Below are positions 41,601 to 56,600 of a stretch of 64,000 nt of DNA, piece by piece. The stretch comes from Cherax quadricarinatus. Taxonomy: Eukaryota; Arthropoda; Malacostraca; Decapoda; Parastacidae. Location: assembly GCF_038502225.1 (NCBI RefSeq), contig NC_091378.1:9528432-9592431 (forward strand), given 5' to 3'. Positions within the stretch are counted from its first letter, which is position 1. Each line of letters starts with the position of its first letter. The translations under genes were made by a program, and so were the position numbers. The notes beneath the pieces were generated by a model that saw only the letters and a program-made list of their open reading frames with translations, had not been told where the DNA came from and did no database searches.

Positions 41601-44600
41601 GATATAGTCTCCAGTGAGATACAAGTCTCCAGAGAGATACAGTCTCCAGTGAGATACAGCCTCCAGTGAGATACAAGTCTCCAGTGAGATGCAGTCTCCA
41701 GTGAGATACAGTCTACAGTAGCATACAAGTCTCCAGTGAGATACAGTTTCCAGTGAGATACAGTCTCCAGTGAGATACAGTCTCCAGTGAGATTCAAGTC
41801 TCCAGCAACATACAAGTCTCCAGTGAGATACAGTCTGCAGTGAGATACAGTCTCCAGTGAGATACAGTCTCCGGTGAGATATAAGTCTCCAGTGATATAC
41901 AGTCTCCAGTGTGATACAGTCTCCAGTGAGATGCAAGTCTCCAGTGAGATACAGTCTTCAGTGAGATACAGTCTTCAGTGAGATACAAGTCTCCAGTGAG
42001 ATGCAGCCTCCAGTGAGATACAGTCTCCAGTGAGACACAGTCTTCAGTGAGATACAAGTCTCCAGTGAGATAGTCTCCAGTGACATACAATTCTCCAGTG
42101 AGATACAGTCTCCAGTGAGATACAGTATCCAGTAACATACAATTTCCAGTGAGATACAGTGTCCAGTGAGATACAAGTCTCCAGTGAGATACAGTCTCCA
42201 GTGAGATACAGTCTCCAGTGAGATACAGTCTCCAGTGAGATACAGTCTCCAGTGAGATTCAAGCTTCCAGTGAGATACAGTCTCCCGTGACATACAATTC
42301 TCCAGTGAGATACAGTCTCCAGTAACACTCAAGTCTCCAGTGAGGTACAGTCTGCAGTGAGATAGTCTCCAGTGAGATACAGTGTCCAGTGAGATACAAG
42401 TCTCCAGTGAGATGCAGTCTCCAGTGACATACAGTTCTCCAGTGAGATACAAGTCTCCAGTGAGATACAGTGTCCAGTGAGATACAAGTCTCCAGTGAGA
42501 TACAGTCCCCAGTAAGATACAAGTCTCCAGTGAGATATAAGTCTCCAGTGAGATACAAGTCTCTAGTGAGATACAGTCTCCAGTGAGATACAGTGTCCAG
42601 TGAGATACAAGTCTCCAGTGAGATGCAGTCTCCAGTGACATACAGTTCTCCAGTGAGATACAAGTCTCCAGTGAGATACAGTGTCCAGTGAGATACAAGT
42701 CTCCAGTGAGATACAGTCCCCAGTAAGATACAAGTCTCCAGTGAGATATAAGTCTCCAGTGAGATACAAGTCTCTAGTGAGATACAGTCTCCAGTGAGAT
42801 ACAAGTCTCTAGTGAGATACAGGCTCCAGTGAGATACAAGTCTCTAGTGAGATAGTCTCCAGTAAGATACAAGTCTCCAGTGAGATGTAAGTCTCCAGTG
42901 AGATACAAGTCTCTAGTGAGATACAGTCTCCAGTGAGATACAAGTCTCCAGTGAGGTACAGTCTCCAGTGAGATACAAGTCTCTAGTGAGATACAGTCTC
43001 CAGTGAGATACAAGTCTCTAGTGAGGTACAGTCTCCAGTGAGATACAAGTCTCCAGTGAGAAACAGTCTCCAGTGAGATACAAGTCTCCAGTAAGATACA
43101 AGTCTTCAGTGAGATACAAGTCTCCAGTGAGATACAGTATGCAGTGAGATACAGTCTTCAGTGAGATACAGTCTCCGGTGAGATATAAGTCTAAGGTGAG
43201 ATACAGTCTCCAGTGTGATACAGTGTCCAGTGAGATGCAAGTCTCCAGTGAGATACAGTGTTCAGTGAGATACAAGTCTCCAGTGAGATGCAGTCTCCAG
43301 TGAGATACAGTCTCCAGTGAGACACAGTCTTCAGTGAGATACAAGTCTCTAGTGAGATACAGTCTCCAGTGACATACAATTCTCCAGTGAGATACAGTCT
43401 CCAGTGAGATACAGTATCCAGTAACATACAATTTCCAGTGAGATACAGTCTCCAGTGAGATACAGTCTTCAGTGAGATACAGTCTCCAGTGAGATTCAAC
43501 CTTCCAGTGAGATACAGTCTCCCATGACATACAATTCTCCAGTGAGATACAGTCTCCAGTGAGGTACAGTCTGCAGTGAGATACAGTCTCCAGTGAGATA
43601 CAGTGACCAGTGTGATACAAGTCTCCAGTGAGATACAGTGTCCAGTGAGATACAAGTCTCCAGTGAGACACAAGACTCCAGTGAGATACAAGTCTCCCGT
43701 GAGATATAGGTCTCCAGTGAGATATAAGTCTCCAGTGAGATACAAGTCTCCAGTGAGATACAGTCTCCAGTGAGATACAGTCTCCAGTGAGATATAAGTC
43801 TCCAGTGAGATACAAGTCTCCAGTGAGATACAGTCTCCAGTGAGATACAGTCTCCAGTGAGATACAAGTCTCTAGTGAGATACAGGCTCCAGTGAGATAC
43901 AAGTCTCTAGTGAGATACAGTCTCCAGTAAGATACAAGTCTCCAGTGAGATGTAAGTCTCCAGTGAGATACAAGTCTCTAGTGAGATACAGTCTCCAGTG
44001 AGATACAAGTCTCCAGTGAGATACAGTCTCCAGTGAGATACAAGTCTCAAGTGAGATACAGTCTCCAGTGAGATACAAGTCTCTAGTGAGTTACAGTCTC
44101 AAGAGAGATACAAGTCTCCAGTGAGATACAGTCTCCAGTGAGATACAAGTCTCCAGTGAGATACAAGTCTCCAGTGAGATTCAGTCTCCAGTGAGATTCA
44201 GTCTCCAGTGAGATACAAGTCTCCAGTAAGATACAAGTCTCCAGTGAGATACAGGTCTCCAGTGAGATACAAGTCTCCAGTGAGATACAGTCTCCAGTGA
44301 GATACAGGTCTCCAGTGAGATACAGGTCTCTAGTGAGATACAGGTCTCCAGTGAGATACAGGTCTTCAGTGAGATACAAGTCTCCAGTGAGATACAGTCT
44401 CCAGTGAGATACAGGTCTCCAGTGAGATACAGGTCTCTAGTGAGATACAGTCTCCAGTGAGATACAAGTCTCCAGTGAGATACAAGTCTCCATTGAGATT
44501 CAGTCTCCAGTGAGATTCAGTCTCCAGTGAGATACAAGTCTCCAGTAAGATACAAGTCTCCAGTGAGATACAGGTCTCCAGTGAGATACAGGTCTTCAGT

Positions 44601-47600
44601 GAGATGCAAGTCTCCAGTTAGATACAGTCTCCAGTGAGATACAACAGTGAGATATAGTCAGTGAGATACAAAGTGAGATACAAGATGAAATAGTCTCCAG
44701 TGAGATACAGTCTCCAGTGAGATACAGGTCTCCAGTGATATATAAGTCTCCAGTGAAATACAGTCTCCTGTGAGATACAAGTCTCCAGTGAGATGCAAGT
44801 CTCCATTAAGATGCAAGTCTCCAGTGAGATACAAGTCTCCACTGAGATATAAGTCTCCAGTGAGATACAAGTCTGCAGTGAGATGCAGTCTCCAGTGAGA
44901 TACAGTCTCCAGTGAAATGCAAGTCTCCAGTGAGATACAGTCTCCAGTGAGATACAGTCTCCAGTGAGATACAAGTCTCCAGTGAGATACAGTCTCCAGT
45001 GAGATACAAGTCTCCAGTGAGATACAGTCTCCAGTGAGATACAGTCTCCAGTGAGATATAAGTCTCCAGTGAGATACAAGTCTCCAGTGAGATACAGTCT
45101 CCAGTGAGATACAGTTTCCAGTGAGATTCAGTCTCAAGAGAGATACAAGTCTCCAGTAAGATACAGTCTCCAGTGAGATTCAAGTCTCCAGCAACATACA
45201 AGTCTCCAGTGAGATACAATCTGCAGTGAGATACAGTCTCCAGTGAGTTACAGTCTCCGGTGAGATATAAGTCTCCAGTGACATACAGTCTCCAGTGTGA
45301 TACAGTCTCCAGTGAGATGCAAGTCTCCAGTGAGATACAGTCTTCAGTGAGACAGTCTTCAGTGAGATACAAGTCTCCAGTGAGATACAGTCTCCAGTGA
45401 CATACAATTCTCCAGTGAGATGCAGTCTCCAGTGAGATACAGTCTCCAGTGAGATACAGTCTCCAGTGAGATACAGTCTCCAGTGAGATTCAAGCTTCCA
45501 GTGAGATACAGTCTCCCGTGACATACAATTCTCCAGTGAGATACAGTCTCCAGTAACACTCAAGTCTCCAGTGAGGTACAGTCTGCAGTGAGATACAGTG
45601 TCCAGTGAGATACAGTGTCCAGTGAGATACAAGTCTCCAGTGAGATGCAGTCTCCAGTGACATACAGTTCTCCAGTGAGATACAAGTCTCCAGTGAGATA
45701 CAGTATCCAGTGAGATACAAGTCTCCAGTGAGATACAGTCTCCAGTAAGATACAAGTCTCCAGTGAGATATAAGTCTCCAGTGAGATACAAGTCTCTAGT
45801 GAGATACAGTCTCCAGTGAGATACAAGTCTCTAGTGAGATATAGTCTCCAGTGAGATACAAGTCTCTAGTGAGATACAGTCTCCAGTAAGATACAAGTCT
45901 CCAGTGAGATACCGTCTCCAGTGAGATACAAGTCTCCAGTGAGATATAGGTCTCCAGTGATATATAAGTCTCCAATGAGATAAAAGTCTCCAGTGAGATA
46001 CAGTCTCCAGTGAGATATAAGTCTCCAGTGAGATACAAGTCTCCAGTGAGATACAGTCTCCAGTGAGATACAGTCTCCAGTGAGATATAAGTCTCCAGTG
46101 AGATACAAGTCTTCAGTGAGATACAGTCTCCAGTGAGATACAAGTCTCCAGTGAGATACAAGTCTCCAGTGAGATACAAGTCTCCAGTGAGATACAAGTC
46201 TCCAGTGAGATGCAAGTCTCCAGTGAGATACAAGTCTCCAGTGAGATACAAGTCTCCAGTGAGATACAAGTCTCCAGTGAGATACAAGTCTCCAGTGAGA
46301 TGCAAGTCTCCAGTAAGATACAAGTCTCCAGTGAGATACAAGTCTCCAGTGAGATACAAGTCTCCAGTGAGATACAAGTCTCCAGTGAGAGACAGTCTCC
46401 AGTGAGATACAAGTCTCCAGTGTGATACAGTCTCCAGTGAGATACAAGTCTCCAGTGAGATTCAAGTCTCCAGCAACATACAAGTCTCCAGTGAGATACA
46501 GTCTGCAGGGAGATACAGTCTTCAGTGAGATACAGTCTCCGGTGAGATATAAGTCTAAGGTGAGATACAGTCTCCATTGTGATACAGGTCTCCAGTGATA
46601 TATAAGTCTCCAGTGAAATACAAGTCTCCAGTGAGATACAGTCTCCAGTGAGATACAGGTCTCCTGTGATATATAAGTCTCCAGTGAAATATAGTCTCCT
46701 GTGAGATACAAGTCTCCAGTGAGATGCAAGTCTCCAGTAAGATACAAGTCTCCAGTGAGATATAAGTCTCCACTGAGATATAAGTCTCCAGTGAGATGCA
46801 AGTCTGCAGTGAGATGCAGTCTCCAGTGAGATACAGTCTCCAGTGAAATGCAAGTCTCCAGTGAGATACAGTCTCCAGTGAGATACAATCTCCAGTGAGA
46901 TACAAGTCTCCAGTGAGATACAGTCTCCAGTGAGATACAAGTCTCCAGCGAGATACAGTCTCCAGTGAGATACAGTCTCCAGTGAGATATAAGTCTGCAG
47001 TGAGATACAAGTCTCCAGTGAGATACAGTCTCCAGTGAGATACAGTTTCCAGTGAGATTCAGTCTCAAGAGAGATACAAGTCTCCAGTGAGATACAGCCT
47101 CCAGTGAGATACAAGTCTCCAGTGAGATGCAGTCTCCAGTGAGATACAGTCTCCAGTGAGATACAGTCTCCAGTGAGATACAAGTCTCCAGTGAGATACA
47201 GTCTCCAGTGAGATACAAGTCTCCAGCGAGATACAGTCTCCAGTGAGATAGTCTCCAGTGAGATATAAGTCTCCAGTGAGATGTAAGTCTCCAGTGAGAT
47301 GTAGTCTCCAGTGAGATACAGTGTCCAGTGAGAAACAGTCTCCAGTGAGATATAGTCTCCAGTGAGATACAGCCTCCAGTGAGATACAAGTCTCCAGTGA
47401 GATACAGTCTCCAGTGAGATACAAGTCTCCAGCGAGATACAGTCTCCAGTGAGATAGTCTCCAGTGAGATATAAGTCTCCAGTGAGATGTAAGTCTCCAG
47501 TGAGATGTAGTCTCCAGTGAGATACAGTGTCCAGTGAGAAACAGTCTCCAGTGAGATATAGTCTCCAGTGAGATACAGCCTCCAGTGAGATACAAGTCTC

Positions 47601-50600
47601 CAGTGAGATGCAGTCTCCAGTGAGATACAGTCTCCAGTAGCACACAAATCTCCAGTGAGATACAGTTTCCAGTGAGATACATTCTCCAGTGAGATACAGT
47701 ATCCAGTGAGATTCAAGTCTCCAGCAACATACAAGTCTCCAGTGAGATACAGTCTGCAGTGAGATACAGTCTCCAGTGAGATACAGTCTCCGGTGAGATA
47801 TAAGTCTCTAGTGAGATACAGTCTCCAGTGTGATACAGTCTCCAGTGAGATGCAAGTCTCCAGTGAGATACAGTCTTCAGTGAGATACAAGTCTCCAGTG
47901 AGATGCAGTCTCCAGTGAGATACAGTCTCCAGTGAGACACAGTCTTCAGTGAGATACAAGTCTCCAGTGAGATACAGTCTCCAGTGACATACAATTCTCC
48001 AGTGAGATACAGTCTCCAGTGAGATACAGTATCCAGTAACATACAATATCCAGTGAGATACAGTGTCCAGTGAGATACAAGTCTCCAGTGAGATACAGTC
48101 TCCAGTGAGATACAGTCTCCAGTGAGATACAGTCTCCAGTGAGATTCAAGCTTCCAGTGAGATACAGTCTCCCGTGACATACAATTCTCCAGTGAGATAC
48201 AGTCTCCAGTAACACTCAAGTCTCCAGTGAGGTACAGTCTGCAGTGAGATACAGTCTCCAGTGAGATACAGTGTCCAGTGAGATACAAGTCTCCAGTGAG
48301 ATGCAGTCTCCAGTGACATACAGTTCTCCAGTGAGATACAAGTCTCCAGTGAGATACAGTGTCCAGTGAGATACAAGTCTCTAGTGAGATACAGTCTCCA
48401 GTGATATACAGTTCTCCAGTGAGATACAGTCTCCAGTGAGATACAGTGTCCAGTGAGATACAAGTCTCCAGTGAGATACAGTCTCCAGTGACATACAGTT
48501 CTCCAGTGAGATACTGTCTCCAGTGAGATGCAAGTCTCCAGTGACATACAGTTCTCCAGTGAGATACAGTGTCCAGTGAGATACAAGTCTCCAGTGAGAT
48601 ACAGTCTCCAGTGACATAAAGTTCTCCAGTGAGGTACAGTCTCCAGTGAGATGCAAGTCTCTAGTGAGATACAAGTCTCCAGTGAGATACAGTCTCCAGT
48701 GAGATACAGTGTCCAGTGAGATACAGTCTCCAGTGACATACAGTTCTCCAGTGAGATACAGTCTCCAGTGACATACAGTTCTCCAGTAAGATACAGTCTC
48801 CAGTGACATAGTTCTCCAGTGAGATACAGTGTGCAGTGAGATTAAAGTCTCCAGTGAGATACAGTCTCCAGTGAGATACAGTCTCCAGTGACATACAGTT
48901 CTCCAGTGAGATACAGTCTCCAGTGACATACAGTTCTCCAATGAGATACAGTCTCCAGTGACATACAGTTCTCCAGTGAGATACAGTGTCCAGTGAGATA
49001 AAAGTCTCCAGTGAGATACAGTCTCCAGTGAGATACAGTCTCCAGTGACATACAGTTCTCCAGTGAGATACAAGTCTCCAGTGAGATACAGTCTCCAGTG
49101 AGATACAGTCTCCAGTGAGATATAAGTCTCCAGTGAGATACAAGTCTGCAGTGAGATACAGTCTCCAGTGAGATACAGTTTCCAGTGAGATTCACTCTCA
49201 AGAGAGATACAAGTCTCCAGTGAGATACAGTCTCCAGTAACATACAAGTCTCCAGTGAGATGTAAGTCTCCAGTGAGATGCAGTCTCCAGTGAGATACAG
49301 TGTCCAGTGAGAAACAGTCTCCGGTGAGATATAGTCTCCAGTGAGATACAAGGCTCCAGAGAGATACAGTCTCCAGTAAGATACAAGTCTCCAGTGAGAA
49401 ATAAGTCTCCAGTGAGATACAAGTCTCTAGTGAGATACAGTCTCCAGTGAGATACAAGTCTCTAGTGAGATACAGTCTCCAGTGATATACAAGTCTCTAG
49501 TGAGATACAGTCTCCAGTAAGATACAAGTCTCCAGTGAGATATAAGTCTCAAGTGAGATGCAAGTCTCTAGTGAGATACAGTCTCCAGTGAGATACAAGT
49601 CTCCAGTGAGGTACAGTCTCCAGTGAGATACAAGTCTCAAGTGAGATACAGTCTCCAGTGAGATACAAGTCTCTAGTGAGATACAGTCTCCAGTGAGATA
49701 CAAGTCTCCAGTGAGGTACAGTCTCCAGTGAGATACAAGTCTCCAGTGAGATACAAGTCTCCAGTGAGATTCAGTCTCCAGTGAGATTCAGTCTCCAGTG
49801 AGATACAAGTCTCCATTAAGATACAAGTCTTCAGTGAGATACAGGTCTCCAGTGAGATACAGGTCTTCAGTGAGATACAAGTCTCCAGTGAGATACAGTC
49901 TCCAGTGAGATACAGGTCTCCAGTGAGATACAGGTCTCTAGTGAGATACAGTCTCCAGTGAGATACAAGTCTCCAGTGAGATACGGTCTCCAATGAGATA
50001 CAGTCTCCAGTGAGATGCAAGTCTCCAGTTAGATACAGTCTCCAGTGAGATACAAGTCTCCAGTGAGATATAGTCTCCAGTGAGATACAAGTCTCCAGTG
50101 AGATACAAGTCTCCAGTGAAATACAAGTCTCCAGTGAGATACAGTCTCCAGTGAGATACAGGTCTCCGGTGATATATAAGTCTCCAGTGAAATATAGTCT
50201 CCTGTGAGATACAAGTCTCCAGTGAGATGCAAGTCTCCAGTAAGATACAAGTCTCCAGTGAGATACAAGTCTCCACTGAGATGTAAGTCTCCAGTGAGAT
50301 ACAAGTCTGCAGTGAGATGCAGTCTCCAGTGAGATACAGTCTCCAGTGAAATTCAAGTCTCCAGTGAGATACAGTCTCCAGTGAGATACAGTCTCCAGTG
50401 AGATACAAGTCTCCAGTGAGATACAGTCTCCAGTGAGATACAAGTCTCCAGCGAGATACAGTCTCCAGTGAGATACAGTCTCCAGTGAGATATAAGTCTG
50501 CAGTGAGATACAAGTCTCCAGTGAGATACAGTCTCCAGTGAGATACAGTTTCCAGTGAGATTCAGTCTCAAGAGAGATACAAGTCTCCAGTAAGATACAG

Positions 50601-53600
50601 TCTCCAGTGAGATTCAAGTCTCCAGCAACATACAAGTCTCCAGTGAGATACAATCTGCAGTGAGATACAGTCTCCAGTGAGTTACAGTCTCCGGTGAGAT
50701 ATAAGTCTCCAGTGACATACAGTCTCCAGTGTGATACAGTCTCCAGTGAGATGCAAGTCTCCAGTGAGATACAGTCTTCAGTGAGACAGTCTTCAGTGAG
50801 ATACAAGTCTCCAGTGAGATACAGTCTCCAGTGACATACAATTCTCCAGTGAGATGCAGTCTCCAGTGAGATACAGTCTCCAGTGAGATACAGTCTCCAG
50901 TGAGATACAGTCTCCAGTGAGATTCAAGCTTCCAGTGAGATACAGTCTCCCGTGACATACAATTCTCCAGTGAGATACAGTCTCCAGTAACACTCAAGTC
51001 TCCAGTGAGGTACAGTCTGCAGTGAGATACAGTCTCCAGTGAGATACAGTGTCCAGTGAGATACAAGTCTCCAGTGAGATGCAGTCTCCAGTGACATACA
51101 GTTCTCCAGTGAGATACAAGTCTCCAGTGAGATACAGTATCCAGTGAGATACAAGTCTCCAGTGAGATACAGTCTCCAGTAAGATACAAGTCTCCAGTGA
51201 GATATAAGTCTCCAGTGAGATACAAGTCTCTAGTGAGATACAGTCTCCAGTGAGATACAAGTCTCTAGTGAGATATAGTCTCCAGTGAGATACAAGTCTC
51301 TAGTGAGATACAGTCTCCAGTAAGATACAAGTCTCCAGTGAGATACCGTCTCCAGTGAGATACAAGTCTCCAGTGAGATATAGGTCTCCAGTGATATATA
51401 AGTCTCCAATGAGATACAAGTCTCCAGTGAGATACAGTCTCCAGTGAGATATAAGTCTCCAGTGAGATACAAGTCTCCAGTGAGATACAGTCTCCAGTGA
51501 GATACAGTCTCCAGTGAGATATAAGTCTCCAGTGAGATACAAGTCTTCAGTGAGATACAGTCTCCAGTGAGATACAAGTCTCCAGTGAGATACAAGTCTC
51601 CAGTGAGATACAAGTCTCCAGTGAGATACAAGTCTCCAGTGAGATGCAAGTCTCCAGTGAGATATAAGTCTCCAGTGAGATACAAGTCTCCAGTGAGATA
51701 CAAGTCTCCAGTGAGATACAAGTCTCCAGTGAGATGCAAGTCTCCAGTAAGATACAAGTCTCCAGTGAGATACAAGTCTCCAGTGAGATAGAAGTCTCCA
51801 GTGAGATACAAGTCTCCAGTGAGAGACAGTCTCCAGTGAGATACAAGTCTCCAGTGAGATACAGTCTCCAGTGAGATACAAGTCTCCAGTGAGATTCAAG
51901 TCTCCAGCAACATACAAGTCTCCAGTGAGATACAGTATGCAGTGAGATACAGTCTTCAGTGAGATACAGTCTCCGGTGAGATATAAGTCTAAGGTGAGAT
52001 ACAGTCTCCATTGTGATACAGGTCTCCAGTGATATATAAGTCTCCAGTGAAATACAAGTCTCCAGTGAGATACAGTCTCCAGTGAGATACAGGTCTCCAG
52101 TGATATATAAGTCTCCAGTGAAATATAGTCTCCTGTGAGATACAAGTCTCCAGTGAGATGCAAGTCTCCAGTAAGATACAAGTCTCCAGTGAGATACAAG
52201 TCTCCACTGAGATATAAGTCTCCAGTGAGATACAAGTCTGCAGTGAGATGCAGTCTCCAGTGAGATACAGTCTCCAGTGAAATGCAAGTCTCCAGTGAGA
52301 TACAGTCTCCAGTGAGATACAAGTCTCCAGCGAGATACAGTCTCCAGTGAGATACAGTCTCCAGTGAGATATAAGTCTGCAGTGAGATACAAGTCTCCAG
52401 TGAGATACAGTCTCCAGTGAGATACAGTTTCCAGTGAGATTCAGTCTCAAGAGAGATACAAGTCTCCAGTGAGATACAGCCTCCAGTGAGATACAAGTCT
52501 CCAGTGAGATGCAGTCTCCAGTGAGATACAGTCTCCAGTGAGATACAGTCTCCAGTGAGATACAAGTCTCCAGTGAGATACAATCTCCAGTGAGATACAA
52601 GTCTCCAGCGAGATACAGTCTCCAGTGAGATAGTCTCCAGTGAGATATAAGTCTCCAGTGAGATGTAAGTCTCCAGTGAGATGTAGTCTCCAGTGAGATA
52701 CAGTGTCCAGTGAGAAACAGTCTCCAGTGAGATATAGTCTCCAGTGAGATACAGCCTCCAGTGAGATACAAGTCTCCAGTGAGATGCAGTCTCCAGTGAG
52801 ATACAGTCTCCAGTAGCATACAAGTCTCCAGTGAGATACAGTTTCCAGTGAGATACATTCTCCAGTGAGATACAGTATCCAGTGAGATTCAAGTCTCCAG
52901 CAACATACAAGTCTCCAGTGAGATACAGTCTGCAGTGAGATACAGTCTCCAGTGAGATACAGTCTCCGGTGAGATATAAGTCTAGAGTGAGATACAGTCT
53001 CCTGTGTGATACAGTCTCCAGTGAGATGCAAGTCTCCAGTGAGATACAGTCTTCAGTGAGATACAAGTCTCCAGTGAGATGCAGTCTCCAGTGAGATACA
53101 GTCTCCAGTGAGACACAGTCTTCAGTGAGATACAAGTCTCCTGTGATATACAGTCTCCAGTGACATACAATTCTCCAGTGAGATACAGTCTCCAGTGAGA
53201 TACAGTCTCCAGGAACATACAATTTCCAGTGAGATACAGTGTCCAGTGAGATTCAAGTCTCCAGTGAGATACAGTCTCCAGTGAGATACAGTCTCCAGTG
53301 AGATACAGTCTCCAGTGAGATTCAAGCTTCCAGTGAGATACAGTCTCCCGTGACATACAATTCTCCAGTGAGATACAGTCTCCAGTAACACTCAAGTCTC
53401 CAGTGAGGTACAGTCTGCAGGCAGACTGTGAGATACAGTCTCCAGTGAGATACAGTGTCCAGTGAGATACAAGTCTCCAGTGAGATGCAGTCTCCAGTGA
53501 CATACAGTTCTCCAGTGAGATACAAGTCTCCAGTGAGATACAGTGTCCAGTGAGATACAAGTCTCTAGTGAGATACAGTCTCCAGTGATATACAGTTCTC

Positions 53601-56600
53601 CAGTGAGATACAGTCTCCAGTGAGATACAGTGTCCAGTGAGATACAAGTCTCCAGTGAGATACAGTCTCCAGTGACATACAGTTCTCCAGTGAGATACTG
53701 TCTCCAGTGAGATGCAAGTCTCCAGTGACATACAGTTCTCCAGTGAGATACAGTGTCCAGTGAGATACAAGTCTCCAGTGAGATACAGTCTCCAGTGACA
53801 TAAAGTTCTCCAGTGAGGTACAGTCTCCAGTGAGATGCAAGTCTCTAGTGAGATACAAGTCTCCAGTGAGATACAGTCTCCAGTGAGATACAGTGTCCAG
53901 TGAGATACAGTCTCCAGTGACATACAGTTCTCCAGTGAGATACAGTCTCCAGTGACATACAGTTCTCCAGTAAGATACAGTCTCCAGTGACATAGTTCTC
54001 CAGTGAGATACAGTGTCCAGTGAGATAAAAGTCTCCAGTGAGATACAGTCTCCAGTGAGATACAGTCTCCAGTGACATACAGTTCTCCAGTGAGATACAG
54101 TCTCCAGTGACATACAGTTCTCCAATGAGATACAGTCTCCAGTGACATACAGTTCTCCAGTGAGATACAGTGTCCAGTGAGATACAAGTCTCCAGTTAGA
54201 TGCAGTGTCCAGTGAGATGCAGTCTCCAGTGAGATACAGTCTCCAGTGAGATACAGTTCTCCAGTGACATACAGTTCTCCAGTGAGATACAAGTCTCCAG
54301 TGAGATACAGTCTGCAGTGAGATACAGTCTCTAGTGAGATACAGTCTCCGGTGAGATACAAGTCTCCAGTGAGATGCAGTCTCCAGTGACATACAGTTCT
54401 CCAGTGAGATACAAGTCTCCAGTGAGATACAGTGTCCAGTGAGATACAAGTCTCCAGTGAGATACAGTCTCCAGTGACATACAGTTCTCCAGTGAGATAC
54501 AAGTCTCCAGTGAGATACAGTCTCCAGTGAGATACAGTCTCCAGTGAGATATAAGTCTCCAGTGAGATACAAGTCTGCAGTGAGATACAGTCTCCAGTGA
54601 GATACAGTTTCCAGTGAGATTCACTCTCAAGAGAGATACAAGTCTCCAGTGAGATACAGTCTCCAGTAACATACAAGTCTCCAGTGAGATGTAAGTCTCC
54701 AGTGAGATGCAGTCTCCAGTGAGATACAGTGTCCAGTGAAATGCAAGTCTCCAGTGAGATACAGTCTCCAGTGAAATGCAAGTCTCCAGTGAGATACAGT
54801 CTCCAGTGAGATACAGTCTCCAGTGAGATACAAGTCTCCAGTGAGATACAGTCTCCAGTGAGATACAAGTCTCCAGCGAGATACAGTCTCCAGTGAGATA
54901 CAGTCTCCAGTGAGATATAAGTCTGCAGTGAGATACAAGTCTCCAGTGAGATACAGTCTCCAGTGAGATACAGTTTCCAGTGAGATTCAGTCTCAAGAGA
55001 GATACAAGTCTCCAGTGAGATACAGCCTCCAGTGAGATACAAGTCTCCAGTGAGATGCAGTCTCCAGTGAGATACAGTCTCCAGTGAGATACAGTCTCCA
55101 GTGAGATACAAGTCTCCAGTGAGATACAATCTCCAGTGAGATACAAGTCTCCAGCGAGATACAGTCTCCAGTGAGATAGTCTCCAGTGAGATATAAGTCT
55201 CCAGTGAGATGTAAGTCTCCAGTGAGATGTAGTCTCCAGTGAGATACAGTGTCCAGTGAGAAACAGTCTCCAGTGAGATATAGTCTCCAGTGAGATACAG
55301 CCTCCAGTGAGATACAAGTCTCCAGTGAGATGCAGTCTCCAGTGAGATACAGTCTCCAGTAGCATACAAGTCTCCAGTGAGATACAGTTTCCAGTGAGAT
55401 ACATTCTCCAGTGAGATACAGTATCCAGTGAGATTCAAGTCTCCAGCAACATACAAGTCTCCAGTGAGATACAGTCTGCAGTGAGATACAGTCTCCAGTG
55501 AGATACAGTCTCCGGTGAGATATAAGTCTAGAGTGAGATACAGTCTCCTGTGTGATACAGTCTCCAGTGAGATGCAAGTCTCCAGTGAGATACAGTCTTC
55601 AGTGAGATACAAGTCTCCAGTGAGATGCAGTCTCCAGTGAGATACAGTCTCCAGTGAGACACAGTCTTCAGTGAGATACAAGTCTCCAGTGAGATACAGT
55701 CTCCAGTGACATACAATTCTCCAGTGAGATACAGTCTCCAGTGAGATACAGTATCCAGTAACATACAATATCCAGTGAGATACAGTGTCCAGTGAGATAC
55801 AAGTCTCCAGTGAGATACAGTCTCCAGTGAGATACAGTCTCCAGTGAGATACAGTCTCCAGTGAGATTCAAGCTTCCAGTGAGATACAGTCTCCCGTGAC
55901 ATACAATTCTCCAGTGAGATACAGTCTCCAGTAACACTCAAGTCTCCAGTGAGGTACAGTCTGCAGTGAGATACAGTCTCCAGTGAGATACAGTGTCCAG
56001 TGAGATACAAGTCTCCAGTGAGATGCAGTCTCCAGTGACATACAGTTCTCCAGTGAGATACAAGTCTCCAGTGAGATACAGTGTCCAGTGAGATACAAGT
56101 CTCTAGTGAGATACAGTCTCCAGTGATATACAGTTCTCCAGTGAGATACAGTCTCCAGTGAGATACAGTGTCCAGTGAGATACAAGTCTCCAGTGAATGC
56201 AGTCTCCAGTGACATGGTTCTCCAGTGAGATACTGTCTCCAGTAACACTCAGAAGTCTCCCAGTGAGTACAGTCACGTAGAGATACAGTCTCCGGTAGGA
56301 ATACGATGTCAGTGAGATACAGTCTCCAGTGAGATACAGTGTCCAGTGAGATACAAGTCTCCAGTGAGATACAGTCTCCAGTGACATACAGTTCTCCAGT
56401 GAGATACAGTCTCCAGTGAGATGCAAGTCTCCAGTGACATACAGTTCTCCAGTGAGATACAGTGTCCAGTGAGATACAAGTCTCCAGTGAGATACAGTCT
56501 CCAGTGACATAAAGTTCTCCAGTGAGGTACAGTCTCCAGTGAGATGCAAGTCTCTAGTGAGATACAAGTCTCCAGTGAGATACAGTCTCCAGTGAGATAC

